DNA of 64,000 nucleotides from Myxococcales bacterium (GCA_016707895.1 JADJGV010000034.1:496001-560000), one strand, 5' to 3'. Positions 48,942 to 58,433 are shown, counted from the stretch's first letter. Notes: generated by a model not told the origin, from the sequence alone. Numbers and translations are program-made.

Positions 48942-49964
48942 TCACGGCGCGGGGTTCTTCGCGCGGTACTCGTCGCGGTACTTCAGCACCATCTCGAGCT
49001 CGGCCTTCGAGTAGACCTTGCCGGTCAGATCGGCCCAGACGTCCTTGGCCGCCTTGTCGAAGTCGGCCAGGAGCTCCGGCGTGGTCGCGCTGATCTTCAC
49101 GCCCTTGCGCTCCATCTGCTTCTTGGCGCTCTCGTTGTCCTTGCGGATCTGCTTGCGGAGCGTCTTCTGCATGCCCTTGGAGATCTTGAGCACCAGCTTC
49201 TGGTCCTCGGCCGTCACCTTCTTGTAGGCGTCCAGCTTGATGACCGTGGCGGCGATGCCGTAGCTCATCGGCATCGAGGTCATGTACTTGACCTTGGTGT
49301 TCCACTGCAGCGCCACGGCGGCCAAGGGCGACCCGTAGCACGCGTCGATGCGGCCGGTGGTCAGGTTGGGCTCGACCTCGGGCACGCCCAGCGGCACGCC
49401 CGAGATGCCGAGCCGCTTGTACATGGCGCGGACGATCGCGTCGTCGCCCCACATCCACACCTTCGAGCTCTTGAGGTTGCCGACGCTGGTGATCTCGGAC
49501 TTCGAGAGCAGGTAGATCCAGCCGACGTCGCCGCGATCGCCGAGCTTGTAGCCCTTGGCCTCGAACTTCTTGACGAAGTACGGCCACATCTTGTCGGCGA
49601 CGTAGTCGAGCTCCTCGACCGTCGCGAACATGCGCGGCAGCTCGAGCACGCGGATCGACTCTTCGACCATCGACAGGCCGACCGAGGTCACGGCGGCGCC
49701 GTCGAGCTGGCCGAGGTTGATCTTGCGGACGACGTCGCGCTCGTCGCCCTGGACGCCGCCGGCGTAGTACTTGACCTTGACCCGGCCCTCGGTCTTCTTG
49801 TCGATCTCGGCGGCGCCCTTGCCGAGGATCTTCATCCACGAGCTGCCGTCGGGCGCCAGGGTGGCCAGGCGGATCTCGACGTTGTCGGCCGCCGCCGGGG
49901 CGATCGCCGCGAGGGAAGCCGCGACGGCGGTCGCGAGGGTGAGACGGTTGACAAGGCTGCGCAT
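48942..49964 (-). CDS. dctP: TRAP transporter substrate-binding protein DctP
   Basis: 340 aa with a cleavable signal peptide (LTLATAVAASLAAIAPAAA). The mature part has DctP features: EIRLATLAPDGSSWMKI, KVKYYAGGVQGDERDVVRKINLGQLDGAAV and DACYGSPLAAVALQW. AAGGAG lies a few bases before ATG 49964. It overlaps the TatT stop by one base (TGATG). The ligand is unknown; the TatT-associated subgroup is thought to handle hydrophobic ligands. Confidence 0.9.
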   Translation of the reverse strand: MRSLVNRLTLATAVAASLAAIAPAAADNVEIRLATLAPDGSSWMKILGKGAAEIDKKTEGRVKVKYYAGGVQGDERDVVRKINLGQLDGAAVTSVGLSMVEESIRVLELPRMFATVEELDYVADKMWPYFVKKFEAKGYKLGDRGDVGWIYLLSKSEITSVGNLKSSKVWMWGDDAIVRAMYKRLGISGVPLGVPEVEPNLTTGRIDACYGSPLAAVALQWNTKVKYMTSMPMSYGIAATVIKLDAYKKVTAEDQKLVLKISKGMQKTLRKQIRKDNESAKKQMERKGVKISATTPELLADFDKAAKDVWADLTGKVYSKAELEMVLKYRDEYRAKNPAP

Positions 49965-50896
49965 CAGAAGAGCTCCTTTTCCTGGCTGAGGTACCGGCGG
50001 GCGCGCCGGTGGGCGATCTCGTTGGCGAGGCGCTGCTCCGGCCAGATCGCCGGATCGGTCTGCAGCACCTTGACCAGTTCGTCGTGGAACAGCGTGCGGT
50101 TCTGGGTCATGACGCCGACCCGCTTGGCGTAATTCACGCGGGCGAGCAGGAACTTGTCGTCGGTCAGCGCGAGGGCCTTCTTGAAGTGCTCCTCGGCCTT
50201 GGCCGCGTCGCCGCCCAGCTGGGCGCCGGCCGCGGTGTAGAGCAGGCCCAGCGCGACGTGGGGCAGGGCCGCCAGCGCCTTGTCCTTGGGCGGGTGCTTG
50301 TCGTCCATCTCGACGACCTTGAGCAGCATCGCCTTCGCGGTCGGCGCCTGCGCCACCAGCTCGACGTTGTCCTTGTTGTGGTTGATCATCGAGCCGAGGC
50401 CGATCGCCGCCCACATCAACGGGGTGCGCTGGCCGCTCGACGCGCCGTTGATCAGCTTGGTCACCGACTCGGTGTCGCCGAACAGGCCGTCCTGCCACTT
50501 CTTACCGAGCTGCATCAGCGCGTAGTTCATGCAGCGCACGAACATCCGGGTCGCGCGGTTGTCGAGCTCCTGCGCCGCGTCGTAGTCGTTGGCGATCAGC
50601 GCGCGCTCCCACTCGTCCTCGACGAAGCCGATGCCGTACTGGCAGTAGCCCTCGGCGAGGATGCCGCGCAGGATCGGGTTGCCGGGATCGACCACCCAGA
50701 AGCCCTCGACGGTCTTGAGCGTGCCGGGGATGGCGCGCGCCGCCAGCTCGTAGTCGGACTCCATCTTGATCGACGGCTGGGCGCGGATCAGCACCTTCGC
50801 CGTGGTGTTGACGGTGAACTGGCCCATGTCGCACGCGGCGAGCACGAGCGTCGCCACGGCGGCGACGGCGAGAGCGAGGCGAGAGGTTCGGATCAT
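49964..50896 (-). CDS. tatT: TRAP-associated lipoprotein TatT
   Basis: 310 aa. Lipobox LVLAACDMG. The body is helical and TPR-like and matches the TatT family (the Treponema Tp0956 type): VNTTAKVLIRAQPSIKMESDYELAARAIPG near the start, GYCQYGIGFVEDEWE, and ELVAQAPTAKAML in the middle. TatT forms a ring that docks the DctP-type protein TatP, and the two genes are adjacent here as well. It should sit in the periplasm on a membrane. Confidence 0.85.
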   Translation of the reverse strand: MIRTSRLALAVAAVATLVLAACDMGQFTVNTTAKVLIRAQPSIKMESDYELAARAIPGTLKTVEGFWVVDPGNPILRGILAEGYCQYGIGFVEDEWERALIANDYDAAQELDNRATRMFVRCMNYALMQLGKKWQDGLFGDTESVTKLINGASSGQRTPLMWAAIGLGSMINHNKDNVELVAQAPTAKAMLLKVVEMDDKHPPKDKALAALPHVALGLLYTAAGAQLGGDAAKAEEHFKKALALTDDKFLLARVNYAKRVGVMTQNRTLFHDELVKVLQTDPAIWPEQRLANEIAHRRARRYLSQEKELF

Positions 50897-51036
50897 GCGC
50901 GAGGTCCTGTGAGAGACGAGGGTTCGGCGTAGGGCATTCACGGCGGTGGCGGGATGAACCCGTCCGCTACCCCGGACGCGAAGGCTAAGTGAGCGAAAGG
51001 CGAGAGTCAATCACGGCGACGCGGTGGGCGACCGGG

Positions 51037-51042
51037 TACACT
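51037..51042 (+). promoter_or_regulatory. putative -10 box (TACACT) of the peptide-sensor operon, leaderless geometry
   Basis: TACACT, six bases, then GTG 51049. It supports that GTG as the start rather than the in-frame codon at 50989. Confidence 0.5.
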
Positions 51043-51048
51043 GGGCCG

Positions 51049-52659
51049 GTGACGCGCGCCTGGCTGGTCCTCGCCTGCGCCCTGGCCCTGGCGGCGGTCG
51101 GCTGCGACGCGTCGTGGCTGGGCGCCGCGCCGTCCGACCGCGGGCCGGGCGGGCTCAAGGCGGGCACGATCGTCGTGGCCCGCCCCGCCGACGCCAGCTC
51201 GCTCGACCCGGCGCGCCCCAGCGACAACGAGTCGTCGGAGGTGATCTCGCAGCTCTACGACACGCTGGTGCGCTACCGCCCGGGCACCACCGAGATCGAG
51301 CCGGGCCTGGCGGTGGCGTGGGAGGTCGATCCCGCCGGGCGCTCGTGGACGTTCCGGCTGCGGCCGGGCGTGCGGTTCCACGACGGCACCGCGCTCGACG
51401 CGGCGGCCGTGGTGTTCAGCTTCGAGCGCCAGCGCGATCCCCAGCACCCGTACCACCGCGGCAAGTTCGCGTACTGGGAGAACGCGTTCAAGAACATCGA
51501 GCGGGTCGAGGCGATCGCGCCGATGATCGTGCGGATCACGATCAGCGATCGCTTCGCCCCGTTCCTGGCGGCGATGGCGACCTTCCCGGTGTCGATCGTG
51601 TCGCCGGCCGCGGTGGCCCGGTCCGGCGACGACTTCGGCGATCACCCGGTCGGGACCGGCGCGTACCGGCTGGAGCGCTGGACCCGCGGCGAGCGGATCG
51701 TCATCGTGCGCAACCCCGACTACTGGGGGCCGCGGCCGGCGATCGAGCGGGTGGTGTTCGAGGTCGTCCCCGACGCCCGGCAGCGGCTCATCGCGCTCGA
51801 GAGCGGCGCGGTCGACCTGGCGCTGGCGATCCTGCCCGCCGAGTCGCAGTTCCTCGATCTGCACCCAGGCCTGACGCTGCACCGGCCGCCGGCCAACAAC
51901 GTCACCTACCTGGCGATGAACTGCGCGCAGCCCCCGTTCGATCAGCCGGCGGTGCGGCAGGCGCTGGCCCTGGCGATCAACAGGCAGGCGATCGTCCGGC
52001 TGGCGTACCAGGGCCTGGCCACCGTCGCCGACGGCCCCCTGCCGCCGTCGCAGTGGGGGTACCGACCGGGGCTGGGCGCGGTGGGCTTCGATCCGGATGC
52101 GGCGCGGGCCCGGCTCGAGCGGCTGGCCGCCGAGGGCGAGATCGACCTGGGCCACACCTACAAGCTGTACGCACCGACGACGCCGCGGCCGTACCTGCCC
52201 AACCCCGAGCAGGTCGCGCGGATCATCCGCGCCAACCTCGAGGAGGTCGGCCTGCACGTCGAGCTGGTGCTGCAGCCGTTCGCGGCGACGCGGCAAGACA
52301 CCCAGGCCGGGCGCCACGACCTGGCGCTGGCCGGCTGGGTCGGCGACAACGGCGACCCCGACAACTACCTGTACCTGATGTTCGACAAGGACAACACGGT
52401 GCCCGGCATCGCCCGCAACATCGCGTTCTACCGCGACGACGCGGTGTCGACGCTGCTGCGCCGGGCCCAGCGGGTCGAGGACCGCGGCGAGCGCGAGCGG
52501 CTGTACGCCGAGGCCCAGACCCGGATCGCGGCCGACGCGCCGTGGGTGCCGCTGGCCCACTCGCAGGTGACCGTGGCCGCGCGCGAGGACATCACCGGCG
52601 TGGTGGTCGATCCCACCGGCCACGTCGTGTACGCCGGGCTCAAGCGGGTCAAGCGGTGA
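51049..52659 (+). CDS. family 5 extracellular solute-binding lipoprotein (peptide/nickel type)
   Basis: 536 aa from GTG 51049. The signal ends ALAAVGCDAS, a lipobox. SBP_bac_5 motifs: SLDPARPSDNESSEVISQLYDTL, PGVRFHDGTALDAAAVVFSFER, HPVGTGAYRLERW, RNPDYWG, VRQALALAINRQAIV and NNGDPDNYL-like GDNGDPDNYLYLMF. No ABC permease or ATPase gene is near. It is translationally coupled (GTGA) to a histidine kinase, so it may act as a periplasmic co-receptor presenting a peptide-like ligand to the kinase. Confidence 0.85.
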   Translation: MTRAWLVLACALALAAVGCDASWLGAAPSDRGPGGLKAGTIVVARPADASSLDPARPSDNESSEVISQLYDTLVRYRPGTTEIEPGLAVAWEVDPAGRSWTFRLRPGVRFHDGTALDAAAVVFSFERQRDPQHPYHRGKFAYWENAFKNIERVEAIAPMIVRITISDRFAPFLAAMATFPVSIVSPAAVARSGDDFGDHPVGTGAYRLERWTRGERIVIVRNPDYWGPRPAIERVVFEVVPDARQRLIALESGAVDLALAILPAESQFLDLHPGLTLHRPPANNVTYLAMNCAQPPFDQPAVRQALALAINRQAIVRLAYQGLATVADGPLPPSQWGYRPGLGAVGFDPDAARARLERLAAEGEIDLGHTYKLYAPTTPRPYLPNPEQVARIIRANLEEVGLHVELVLQPFAATRQDTQAGRHDLALAGWVGDNGDPDNYLYLMFDKDNTVPGIARNIAFYRDDAVSTLLRRAQRVEDRGERERLYAEAQTRIAADAPWVPLAHSQVTVAAREDITGVVVDPTGHVVYAGLKRVKR

Positions 52660-55442
52660 GCCGGCCGGGGCGGTGGCTGCGCGGGCTCGGCGCCGGCCTG
52701 GCCTGGCCGGCGCGGCGCATCGCGCGGGCGCGCCTGCGCACCAAGCTGGCGCTGGCGCTGACCGTCGCGGCGCTGCTGCCGATGCTGGTGGTGGCGTCCT
52801 TGGCCTCGGGCGTCGTGCTCGGCAGCCTCGATCGCGGCCTGCAGTCCGACGTGCAGCGCCAGCTCGACGTCGGGCTCAACCTGACCCTGCGCGCGGTCGA
52901 GCGGCTGGGCGAGGACGCCGTGCGGCTGGCCGCCAACCCCGAGCTGGCCGACTCGGTGCCGCGCGGCGCCGCCGCGATCCACGAGGTGGTGGCGCAGCGG
53001 GCGGCGTACCTGCCGTCGGCGCTGGTCCAGGTGCTGTCGCGCGACGGCCTGCCGCTCACCAGCGAGGTCATCGGCGGCGACGAGGCCCGGTTCTCGGAGC
53101 TGGCGGTCGACGGCAGCTCGGCGACGGTGGCGTCGGCGCGCGACTGGGCCCGGCGGGTGCAGCTCGAGCTGTCGCCCAAGGGCGTCGTGGTGCGGGCCTC
53201 GGCGCCGGTGCTCGACCGCCAGCTGTCGCTGGTCGGCGTGGTCGTGATCTCGGTGCCGCTCGACGGCGCGTTCGCCGACGGCATCAAGGGCGCGCTCGGC
53301 GTCGACGTGCTGATCGGCAGCCTCAACGCCGGCGTGGCCACCTCGACGGTGCGCGACGCCGACGGCCGGCGGCTGTCGGCGCTGCAGGTGCCGACCCGGG
53401 TGCTGGCCCAGGTGCGCGAGCGCCGCCACCCGGTCGTGACCCAGGCCATCGCCGGCCGCGAGCACGCGGTGGCGTGGACCGCGCTCGAGGACGATCGCGG
53501 GCGCGCGGTCGGGCTGTTCGCGGTGGCGATCGATCGGCGGTCGCTGTCGCAGGCGCAGCGGGTGGCGTTCCGCTCGCTGGCCATCGGCGCGGCGGTGGCG
53601 GTGGCGTTCGCGTTCGTGCTGGCGGCGGCGCTGACCCGGCGCGTGGGCCGGCCGATCGCGACCCTGCACCGCGGCGCGATCGCGATCGCGCGCGGCGAGC
53701 TCGATCAGGTGATCGACGTGCCGGCCGGCGACGAGATCGGCGACCTGGCCAAGGCCTTCACCCACATGACCGCGGCGCTCAAGGAGAACCAGCAGCGCCT
53801 GGCGGCGCGCATGCGCGAGATGGTGGCGATCCAGGACGCCGGCCGGGCGATGTCGTCGGTGATCGAGTTCGACCAGGTGTCGGCCAAGATCGTCGACGCG
53901 GTGGCCCGGGTGTTCGACGTGCGGCTGTGCGCGCTGTTCGCGGTGGCCGGCGGCGGCCGCGACGAGCCGCGGGTGACGGTGGCGGCGGCCCGGGTGCGCA
54001 AGGCCGAGCTGGCCAGCGCGCTGATCGGGGTCGACCCCGCCGACGCCGCGCCGCTGGCGCCGATCGCCGCGCAGGTGGCCCGGCTGCGCGCGACGTTGCG
54101 CGTCGACGACGTGATCGCCGATCCCCGGCGCAAGGACGCGGCGCTGGCGGCCGGCGTCGACGGCTCGCTGCTGGCCATGCCGCTCGAGCGCAAGGGCGCG
54201 GTGGTGGGCGTGCTGGTGCTCGGCCGCACCCAGCGCAGCCGGACCTTCCTCGAGGCCGACGCCAACCTGCTGGCGACCTTCGCCGACCAGGCGGCGGCGG
54301 CGGTCGAGAACGCCCGGCTGTACGCGCAGGTCCGCGACGCCAGCGAGGAGCTCGAGGCCAAGGTGCGGCTGCGCACCGCCGAGCTGACGGCGATCAACGC
54401 CGAGCTGGGCCGCGCGCTGTCCGAGCTGCGCGACACCCAGGCCCAGCTGGTGCTGTCGGAGCGGATGGCCGGCCTCGGCCTCCTGGTGGCCGGCGTGGCC
54501 CACGAGATCAACTCGCCGTCGGCGGCGATCCGCGGCGCGGTCGAAGGGATGACCGCGGCGATCGGCCGGCTGGCGGTGCCCATGCACGAGCTGGCGGCGG
54601 CGGTGCCGACCGCGGCGGCCTTGTTCGCCACCGTCGAAGCGCACGCGCGCCGGCTGGCCGGCGAGCGCATGCCGACCGGCGCGGCGGTGCGGCGGGCCGC
54701 CAAGGAGCTGCGGGCCCGGCTGGTCGAGCTGGGCGCCGGGGCGGCGCCCGAGCTGGGCACCCGCCTGGCCGAGGCCGGGGCCGAGCTGGCCACCGTCGAC
54801 GCGCTGGTGGCGGCGGTCCCGCCCGGCGCGGCCGGCGCGGTCCTGACCTACCTGGTCGAGCTGGCCGAGGTCCACCGGGCGTCGCTGCTGATCGCCAACG
54901 CGATCGTGCGCATCCAGCGCATCGTAGGTGCGCTCAAGACCTACTCGCACCTCGACCAGGAGCCGACCCGGGTCGCCGCCGACGTCCACGAGGGGATCGA
55001 GACCACGCTCACCCTCATGGGGTACGCGCTGCGTGATATAACGGTGGTGAGGCGGTTCGCCGAGTTGCCCGCGGTGCCGATCTTTGTCGATGAGCTCAAT
55101 CAGGTTTGGACGAACCTGATCCAGAACGCTGTCCAGGCGTGCGCGGGGAGAGGCACGATCACGATCGAGACCGTGGCCGCGGCGGCCACCGCCGCTGACC
55201 CCGCTGGGGTGGTGGTGCGGATCGTCGATGACGGGCCCGGCGTGCCGCCCGAGATCCTGCCGCGGATCTTCGAGCCGTTCTTCACCACCAAGCCCAAGGG
55301 CGAGGGCACCGGGCTGGGGCTGGGCATCGTCGCGCAGATCGTCGTCAAGCACGGCGGTCGGGTGGCGTGCGACTCGGTGCCCGGGCGCACCGCGTTCGAG
55401 GTGTGGCTGCCGACCGTGCGCCGCGGAGGCGCGACCGCGTGA
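52656..55442 (+). CDS. membrane sensor histidine kinase: extracytoplasmic sensor-HAMP-GAF-HisKA-HATPase
   Basis: 928 aa from GTG 52656. TM1 about residues 30-55 (LALALTVAALLPMLVVASLASGVV region) and TM2 about 305-330 flank a ~250-residue periplasmic domain. HAMP follows (RPIATLHRGAIAIARGELDQ), then GAF (about 395-560), a coiled coil, and the H-box GVAHEINSPSAAIRG. Between the H-box and HATPase lies an unusually long helical insertion of about 150 residues. The catalytic part has N-box NQVWTNLIQNAVQAC, DDGPGVPPEIL and GTGLGLGI. Its stop overlaps the next start (GTGA). The partner is the GGDEF regulator. Confidence 0.9.
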   Translation: MSRPGRWLRGLGAGLAWPARRIARARLRTKLALALTVAALLPMLVVASLASGVVLGSLDRGLQSDVQRQLDVGLNLTLRAVERLGEDAVRLAANPELADSVPRGAAAIHEVVAQRAAYLPSALVQVLSRDGLPLTSEVIGGDEARFSELAVDGSSATVASARDWARRVQLELSPKGVVVRASAPVLDRQLSLVGVVVISVPLDGAFADGIKGALGVDVLIGSLNAGVATSTVRDADGRRLSALQVPTRVLAQVRERRHPVVTQAIAGREHAVAWTALEDDRGRAVGLFAVAIDRRSLSQAQRVAFRSLAIGAAVAVAFAFVLAAALTRRVGRPIATLHRGAIAIARGELDQVIDVPAGDEIGDLAKAFTHMTAALKENQQRLAARMREMVAIQDAGRAMSSVIEFDQVSAKIVDAVARVFDVRLCALFAVAGGGRDEPRVTVAAARVRKAELASALIGVDPADAAPLAPIAAQVARLRATLRVDDVIADPRRKDAALAAGVDGSLLAMPLERKGAVVGVLVLGRTQRSRTFLEADANLLATFADQAAAAVENARLYAQVRDASEELEAKVRLRTAELTAINAELGRALSELRDTQAQLVLSERMAGLGLLVAGVAHEINSPSAAIRGAVEGMTAAIGRLAVPMHELAAAVPTAAALFATVEAHARRLAGERMPTGAAVRRAAKELRARLVELGAGAAPELGTRLAEAGAELATVDALVAAVPPGAAGAVLTYLVELAEVHRASLLIANAIVRIQRIVGALKTYSHLDQEPTRVAADVHEGIETTLTLMGYALRDITVVRRFAELPAVPIFVDELNQVWTNLIQNAVQACAGRGTITIETVAAAATAADPAGVVVRIVDDGPGVPPEILPRIFEPFFTTKPKGEGTGLGLGIVAQIVVKHGGRVACDSVPGRTAFEVWLPTVRRGGATA

Positions 55443-56503
55443 GCCTGCGCGAGACCATCCTGTGCGTCGACGACGAGGAGGGCGTGCTCCACGCGCTGCG
55501 CCAGCAGCTCGCGGCCCGCTTCGGCCACGAGTGCGACATCGCGACCGCGTCGTCGGGCGCCGACGCGCTCGAGCTGCTCGACGAGCTGGAGCGCGACGGC
55601 GAGAAGATCGCGGTGGTGATCGCCGATCAGATCATGCCGGGCATGAAGGGCGTCGACCTGCTCGAGCTGGTCGATCGCCGCAGCCCGTCGACCACCAAGA
55701 TCCTGCTGACCGGGCAGGCCGGCCTCGACGCGGTGGTCAGCGCGATCAACCGCGCCAACCTCAACCACTACCTGTCCAAGCCGTGGGACGAGGCGTCCTT
55801 GCGGCTGGCCGTCGAGAACCTGCTGCGGCAGTACCGCCTGACCGCCGAGAACCGCGAGCTGATCGCGACCTTGTCGGCCAAGAACCAGGCGCTGCTCGAG
55901 ATGAACCGCGAGCTCGAGGCCAGGATCCACGAGCGCACCCACGAGCTGGCCGAGGCCAACGCCCGGCTGGCGCAGCTGGCGGTCACCGACGGCTTGACCG
56001 GGCTGTACAACCACCGCCACTTCCACGAGCGGCTGGCGCTCGAGGTCGAGCGCTCGGCGCGCAACGGCCTGCCGCTGTCGTTGTTGATGATCGACGTCGA
56101 TCACTTCAAGCACTACAACGACCACCACGGCCACCCGTCGGGCGACGAGGTGCTGCGGCAGATCGCCCGGCTGCTCGCCGAGGGCCGGCGCGCCAACGAC
56201 CTGGTCGCGCGCTACGGCGGCGAGGAGTTCGGCGTGGTGCTGGTCGACACCGCCAAGTTCACCGCCGCCAAGCTGGCCGAGCGGGTGCGCGAGCGGGTGG
56301 TCGGGTTCGGCTTCGCCCACAAGGAGGCGCAGCCGCTGGGCCGGGTCACGATCTCGATCGGCGTGGCGTCGTTCCCCGACGACGCCGGCGACGCGATGGC
56401 GCTGGTGCGGTCGGCCGACGACGCGCTGTACGCGGCCAAGCGCGCCGGCCGCGATCGGGTGGTGCTCGCCACCGCCAACCCCGGCGAGCCAGCCAGCGGC
56501 TGA
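55439..56503 (+). CDS. response regulator with active-type GGDEF domain (diguanylate cyclase)
   Basis: 354 aa from GTG 55439. Receiver residues ILCVDDEEGV, IADQIMPGMKG (phospho-acceptor Asp is the D of IADQIMPG) and LSKPW are present. A coiled-coil linker (LLEMNRELEARIHERTHELAEANARLAQL) leads to GGDEF: DGLTGLYNHRHF, DVDHFKHYNDHHGH and the active-site GGEEF. An RxxD inhibitory site is not evident before GGEEF (EGRRANDLVARYGGEEF contains RAND, which is a candidate). It makes c-di-GMP when phosphorylated by the upstream kinase. Confidence 0.92.
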   Translation: MSLRETILCVDDEEGVLHALRQQLAARFGHECDIATASSGADALELLDELERDGEKIAVVIADQIMPGMKGVDLLELVDRRSPSTTKILLTGQAGLDAVVSAINRANLNHYLSKPWDEASLRLAVENLLRQYRLTAENRELIATLSAKNQALLEMNRELEARIHERTHELAEANARLAQLAVTDGLTGLYNHRHFHERLALEVERSARNGLPLSLLMIDVDHFKHYNDHHGHPSGDEVLRQIARLLAEGRRANDLVARYGGEEFGVVLVDTAKFTAAKLAERVRERVVGFGFAHKEAQPLGRVTISIGVASFPDDAGDAMALVRSADDALYAAKRAGRDRVVLATANPGEPASG

Positions 56504-56554
56504 GCCACGGCGCCCTACCCGAAGCGAGATCCCACGGGCAGATCCGAGTTGCGG

Positions 56555-56560
56555 TAGGTT
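56555..56560 (+). promoter_or_regulatory. putative -10 box (TAGGTT) of gpsA
   Basis: TAGGTT, eight bases, then ATG 56569. The short spacing fits a leaderless or nearly leaderless transcript. Confidence 0.35.
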
Positions 56561-56568
56561 CACCGGCG

Positions 56569-57597
56569 ATGACCACCGCCCCCGCGCGCTCGCCCAAGGA
56601 CGTCGCCGTGATCGGCGCCGGCAGCTACGGCACCTGCCTGGCCATCCTCGCCGCGTCGGCGGGGCACCGGGTCCACTTCTGGTGCCGCGGCGAGGCGGCC
56701 GCCGCCGAGCTGCAGGCGACCCGCGAGAACAAGCTCTACCTGCCGGGGTTCCGGCTGCCCGACGGCGTGACCGTCACCGCCGACCTCGAGGCCGCGGTGC
56801 GCGGCAAGCAGATCGTCGTCGGGGTGACGCCGTCGCACGCGATCCGCGACGTGCTCGGCCGGGCGGCGGCGTGGCTCGATCCCGACGTGGTGGTGGTCAA
56901 CGCGTCCAAGGGGCTCGAGGACGGCACGCTGCAGACCATCGAGCAGGTCTACGCCGACATCTTCCCGGCGCGGATCGCGGGGCGCGCGACCTACCTGTCG
57001 GGGCCGACCTTCGCCGCCGAGATCGCCGGCGGCATGCCGTCGGCGATCGTGCTGGCCGGCCACGACCCCGAGACCACCGCGATGGTGCAGCGCGCGCTGT
57101 CGACCGATCGCTTCCGCACCTACTCGACCGACGACGTCACCGGCGTGCTGGTCGGCGGCGCGATCAAGAACGTCGTCGCGATCGCCGCCGGCGTGTCCGA
57201 CGGCCTCGGCTTCGGCTCCAACGCCCGCGCGGCGCTGATCACCCGCGGCCTGGCCGAGATCACCCGCATCGGCGTGGCGATGGGCGCCGACCCGGTGACC
57301 TTCGCCGGCCTGTCGGGCATGGGCGATCTGGTGCTGACCTGCTCGAGCGACACCTCGCGCAACCGCAAGGTCGGCCTGGCGCTGGGCCGCGGCCAGGCGA
57401 TGGCCGACATCCTCGCCGACATGCGCATGGTCGCCGAGGGCGTGAAGACGACGAAGGTGGCGTGGGACCTGGCGCGCAAGCTGGGCGTGCCGGCGCCGAT
57501 CACCGAGGTGATGCACGCGATCGTCCACGAGGGCGCGCCGGCCCGCGAGACGATGCAGCGCCTGATGGCGCGCTCGCTGCGCAGCGAGAAGGACTGA
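56569..57597 (+). CDS. gpsA: NAD(P)+-dependent glycerol-3-phosphate dehydrogenase
   Basis: 342 aa. N-terminal Rossmann motif VIGAGSYGTCLA, then NKLYLPGFRLPDGV, NASKGLE, LSGPTFAAEIAGGMPSA, GGAIKNVVAIAAGVSDGLGFG (catalytic Lys) and MGDLVLTCSSDTSRNRKVG. These are all signature GpsA sequences and the length is standard. It makes sn-glycerol-3-phosphate for phospholipid synthesis in the cytoplasm. Confidence 0.97.
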   Translation: MTTAPARSPKDVAVIGAGSYGTCLAILAASAGHRVHFWCRGEAAAAELQATRENKLYLPGFRLPDGVTVTADLEAAVRGKQIVVGVTPSHAIRDVLGRAAAWLDPDVVVVNASKGLEDGTLQTIEQVYADIFPARIAGRATYLSGPTFAAEIAGGMPSAIVLAGHDPETTAMVQRALSTDRFRTYSTDDVTGVLVGGAIKNVVAIAAGVSDGLGFGSNARAALITRGLAEITRIGVAMGADPVTFAGLSGMGDLVLTCSSDTSRNRKVGLALGRGQAMADILADMRMVAEGVKTTKVAWDLARKLGVPAPITEVMHAIVHEGAPARETMQRLMARSLRSEKD

Positions 57598-57605
57598 GCG
57601 ACGTC

Positions 57606-58427
57606 TCAGAGCGCGCCACGGACGGTGAGCCCGACGGTGGTCGGCGACAGGCTGGGGACCACCGCCACCTCGGCCGCGCCGCGGCCGCGGCGATCGACCG
57701 CGAACAGGATCACGCCGCCGACCACCAGCGCGCCGCCGGCGGCCCAGCCGACGATGGCGAGGGTCTCGGCGCGGCGGCCCTGGTCCTGCTTGGCCAGCGC
57801 GGCGTCGGTCCACGGGCCCTCATGGGCGGACAGCTCGTCGGATAGCGACCGCGCCTGCAACCCGAAATACACGCCGGCGCCGACGCCGGCGAGGCCGCCG
57901 ACGGTCAACGCCAGCGCGGTGGGCCGGCGCCAGCCACCACCGGCGTGGGCGCGCGGCGCGGGCGGCGGCGCGGGGTCCGGCGGCGGCGCCAGGGTCGGCC
58001 CGGGCTCGACCACCGGCGGCGGCTCGGCGACCGGCGGCGGCTCGGCGACCGGCGGCGGCTCGGCCTCGACCGGCCGGGGCTTGCCGGCGGTGGCCTTCTT
58101 CAGCTTGGCCAGGTGCTGCCGCGCCGACGCGGCGAACTGCCCCTTGGGCTCGACGGCGAGGTAGCGCTGGTACTGCTCGATCGCGTCCCACGGCTGATCG
58201 GCCAGCCGGTACGCCTGCCCGAGGTTGTAGAGCAGCGCCGGGTGCGGGATCAGGTCGTAGGCCTCGCGCAGCTTGGCGATCGCGGTCGGGTAGTCGCTGG
58301 CGGCCTGCGCCGCCGACGCGGCGTCGACCAGCGCCGCGGCCTTGGCCTTGCGATCGGCGGCGTCGTCCGCGGCGGCGGTGCCGACGAGCGCCCCCAGCGC
58401 GAGCGCGCTCGCGAGCACGAACCTCAT
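57606..58427 (-). CDS. secreted/membrane TPR protein with C-terminal hydrophobic helices
   Basis: 273 aa. The cleavable signal is MRFVLASALALGALVGTAAA. Residues about 25-120 are TPR repeats (AKLREAYDLIPHPALLYNLGQAYRLADQPWDAIEQYQRYL). A proline linker with three PPPVAEP-type units follows (DNA repeat about 58018-58075), then two hydrophobic segments (ALALTVGGLAGVGAGVYFGL and a second near 250). This architecture is common in myxobacteria beside PEGA kinases, and here it is divergent from one. Specific role unknown. Confidence 0.65.
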   Translation of the reverse strand: MRFVLASALALGALVGTAAADDAADRKAKAAALVDAASAAQAASDYPTAIAKLREAYDLIPHPALLYNLGQAYRLADQPWDAIEQYQRYLAVEPKGQFAASARQHLAKLKKATAGKPRPVEAEPPPVAEPPPVAEPPPVVEPGPTLAPPPDPAPPPAPRAHAGGGWRRPTALALTVGGLAGVGAGVYFGLQARSLSDELSAHEGPWTDAALAKQDQGRRAETLAIVGWAAGGALVVGGVILFAVDRRGRGAAEVAVVPSLSPTTVGLTVRGAL

Positions 58428-58433
58428 GGTCCC

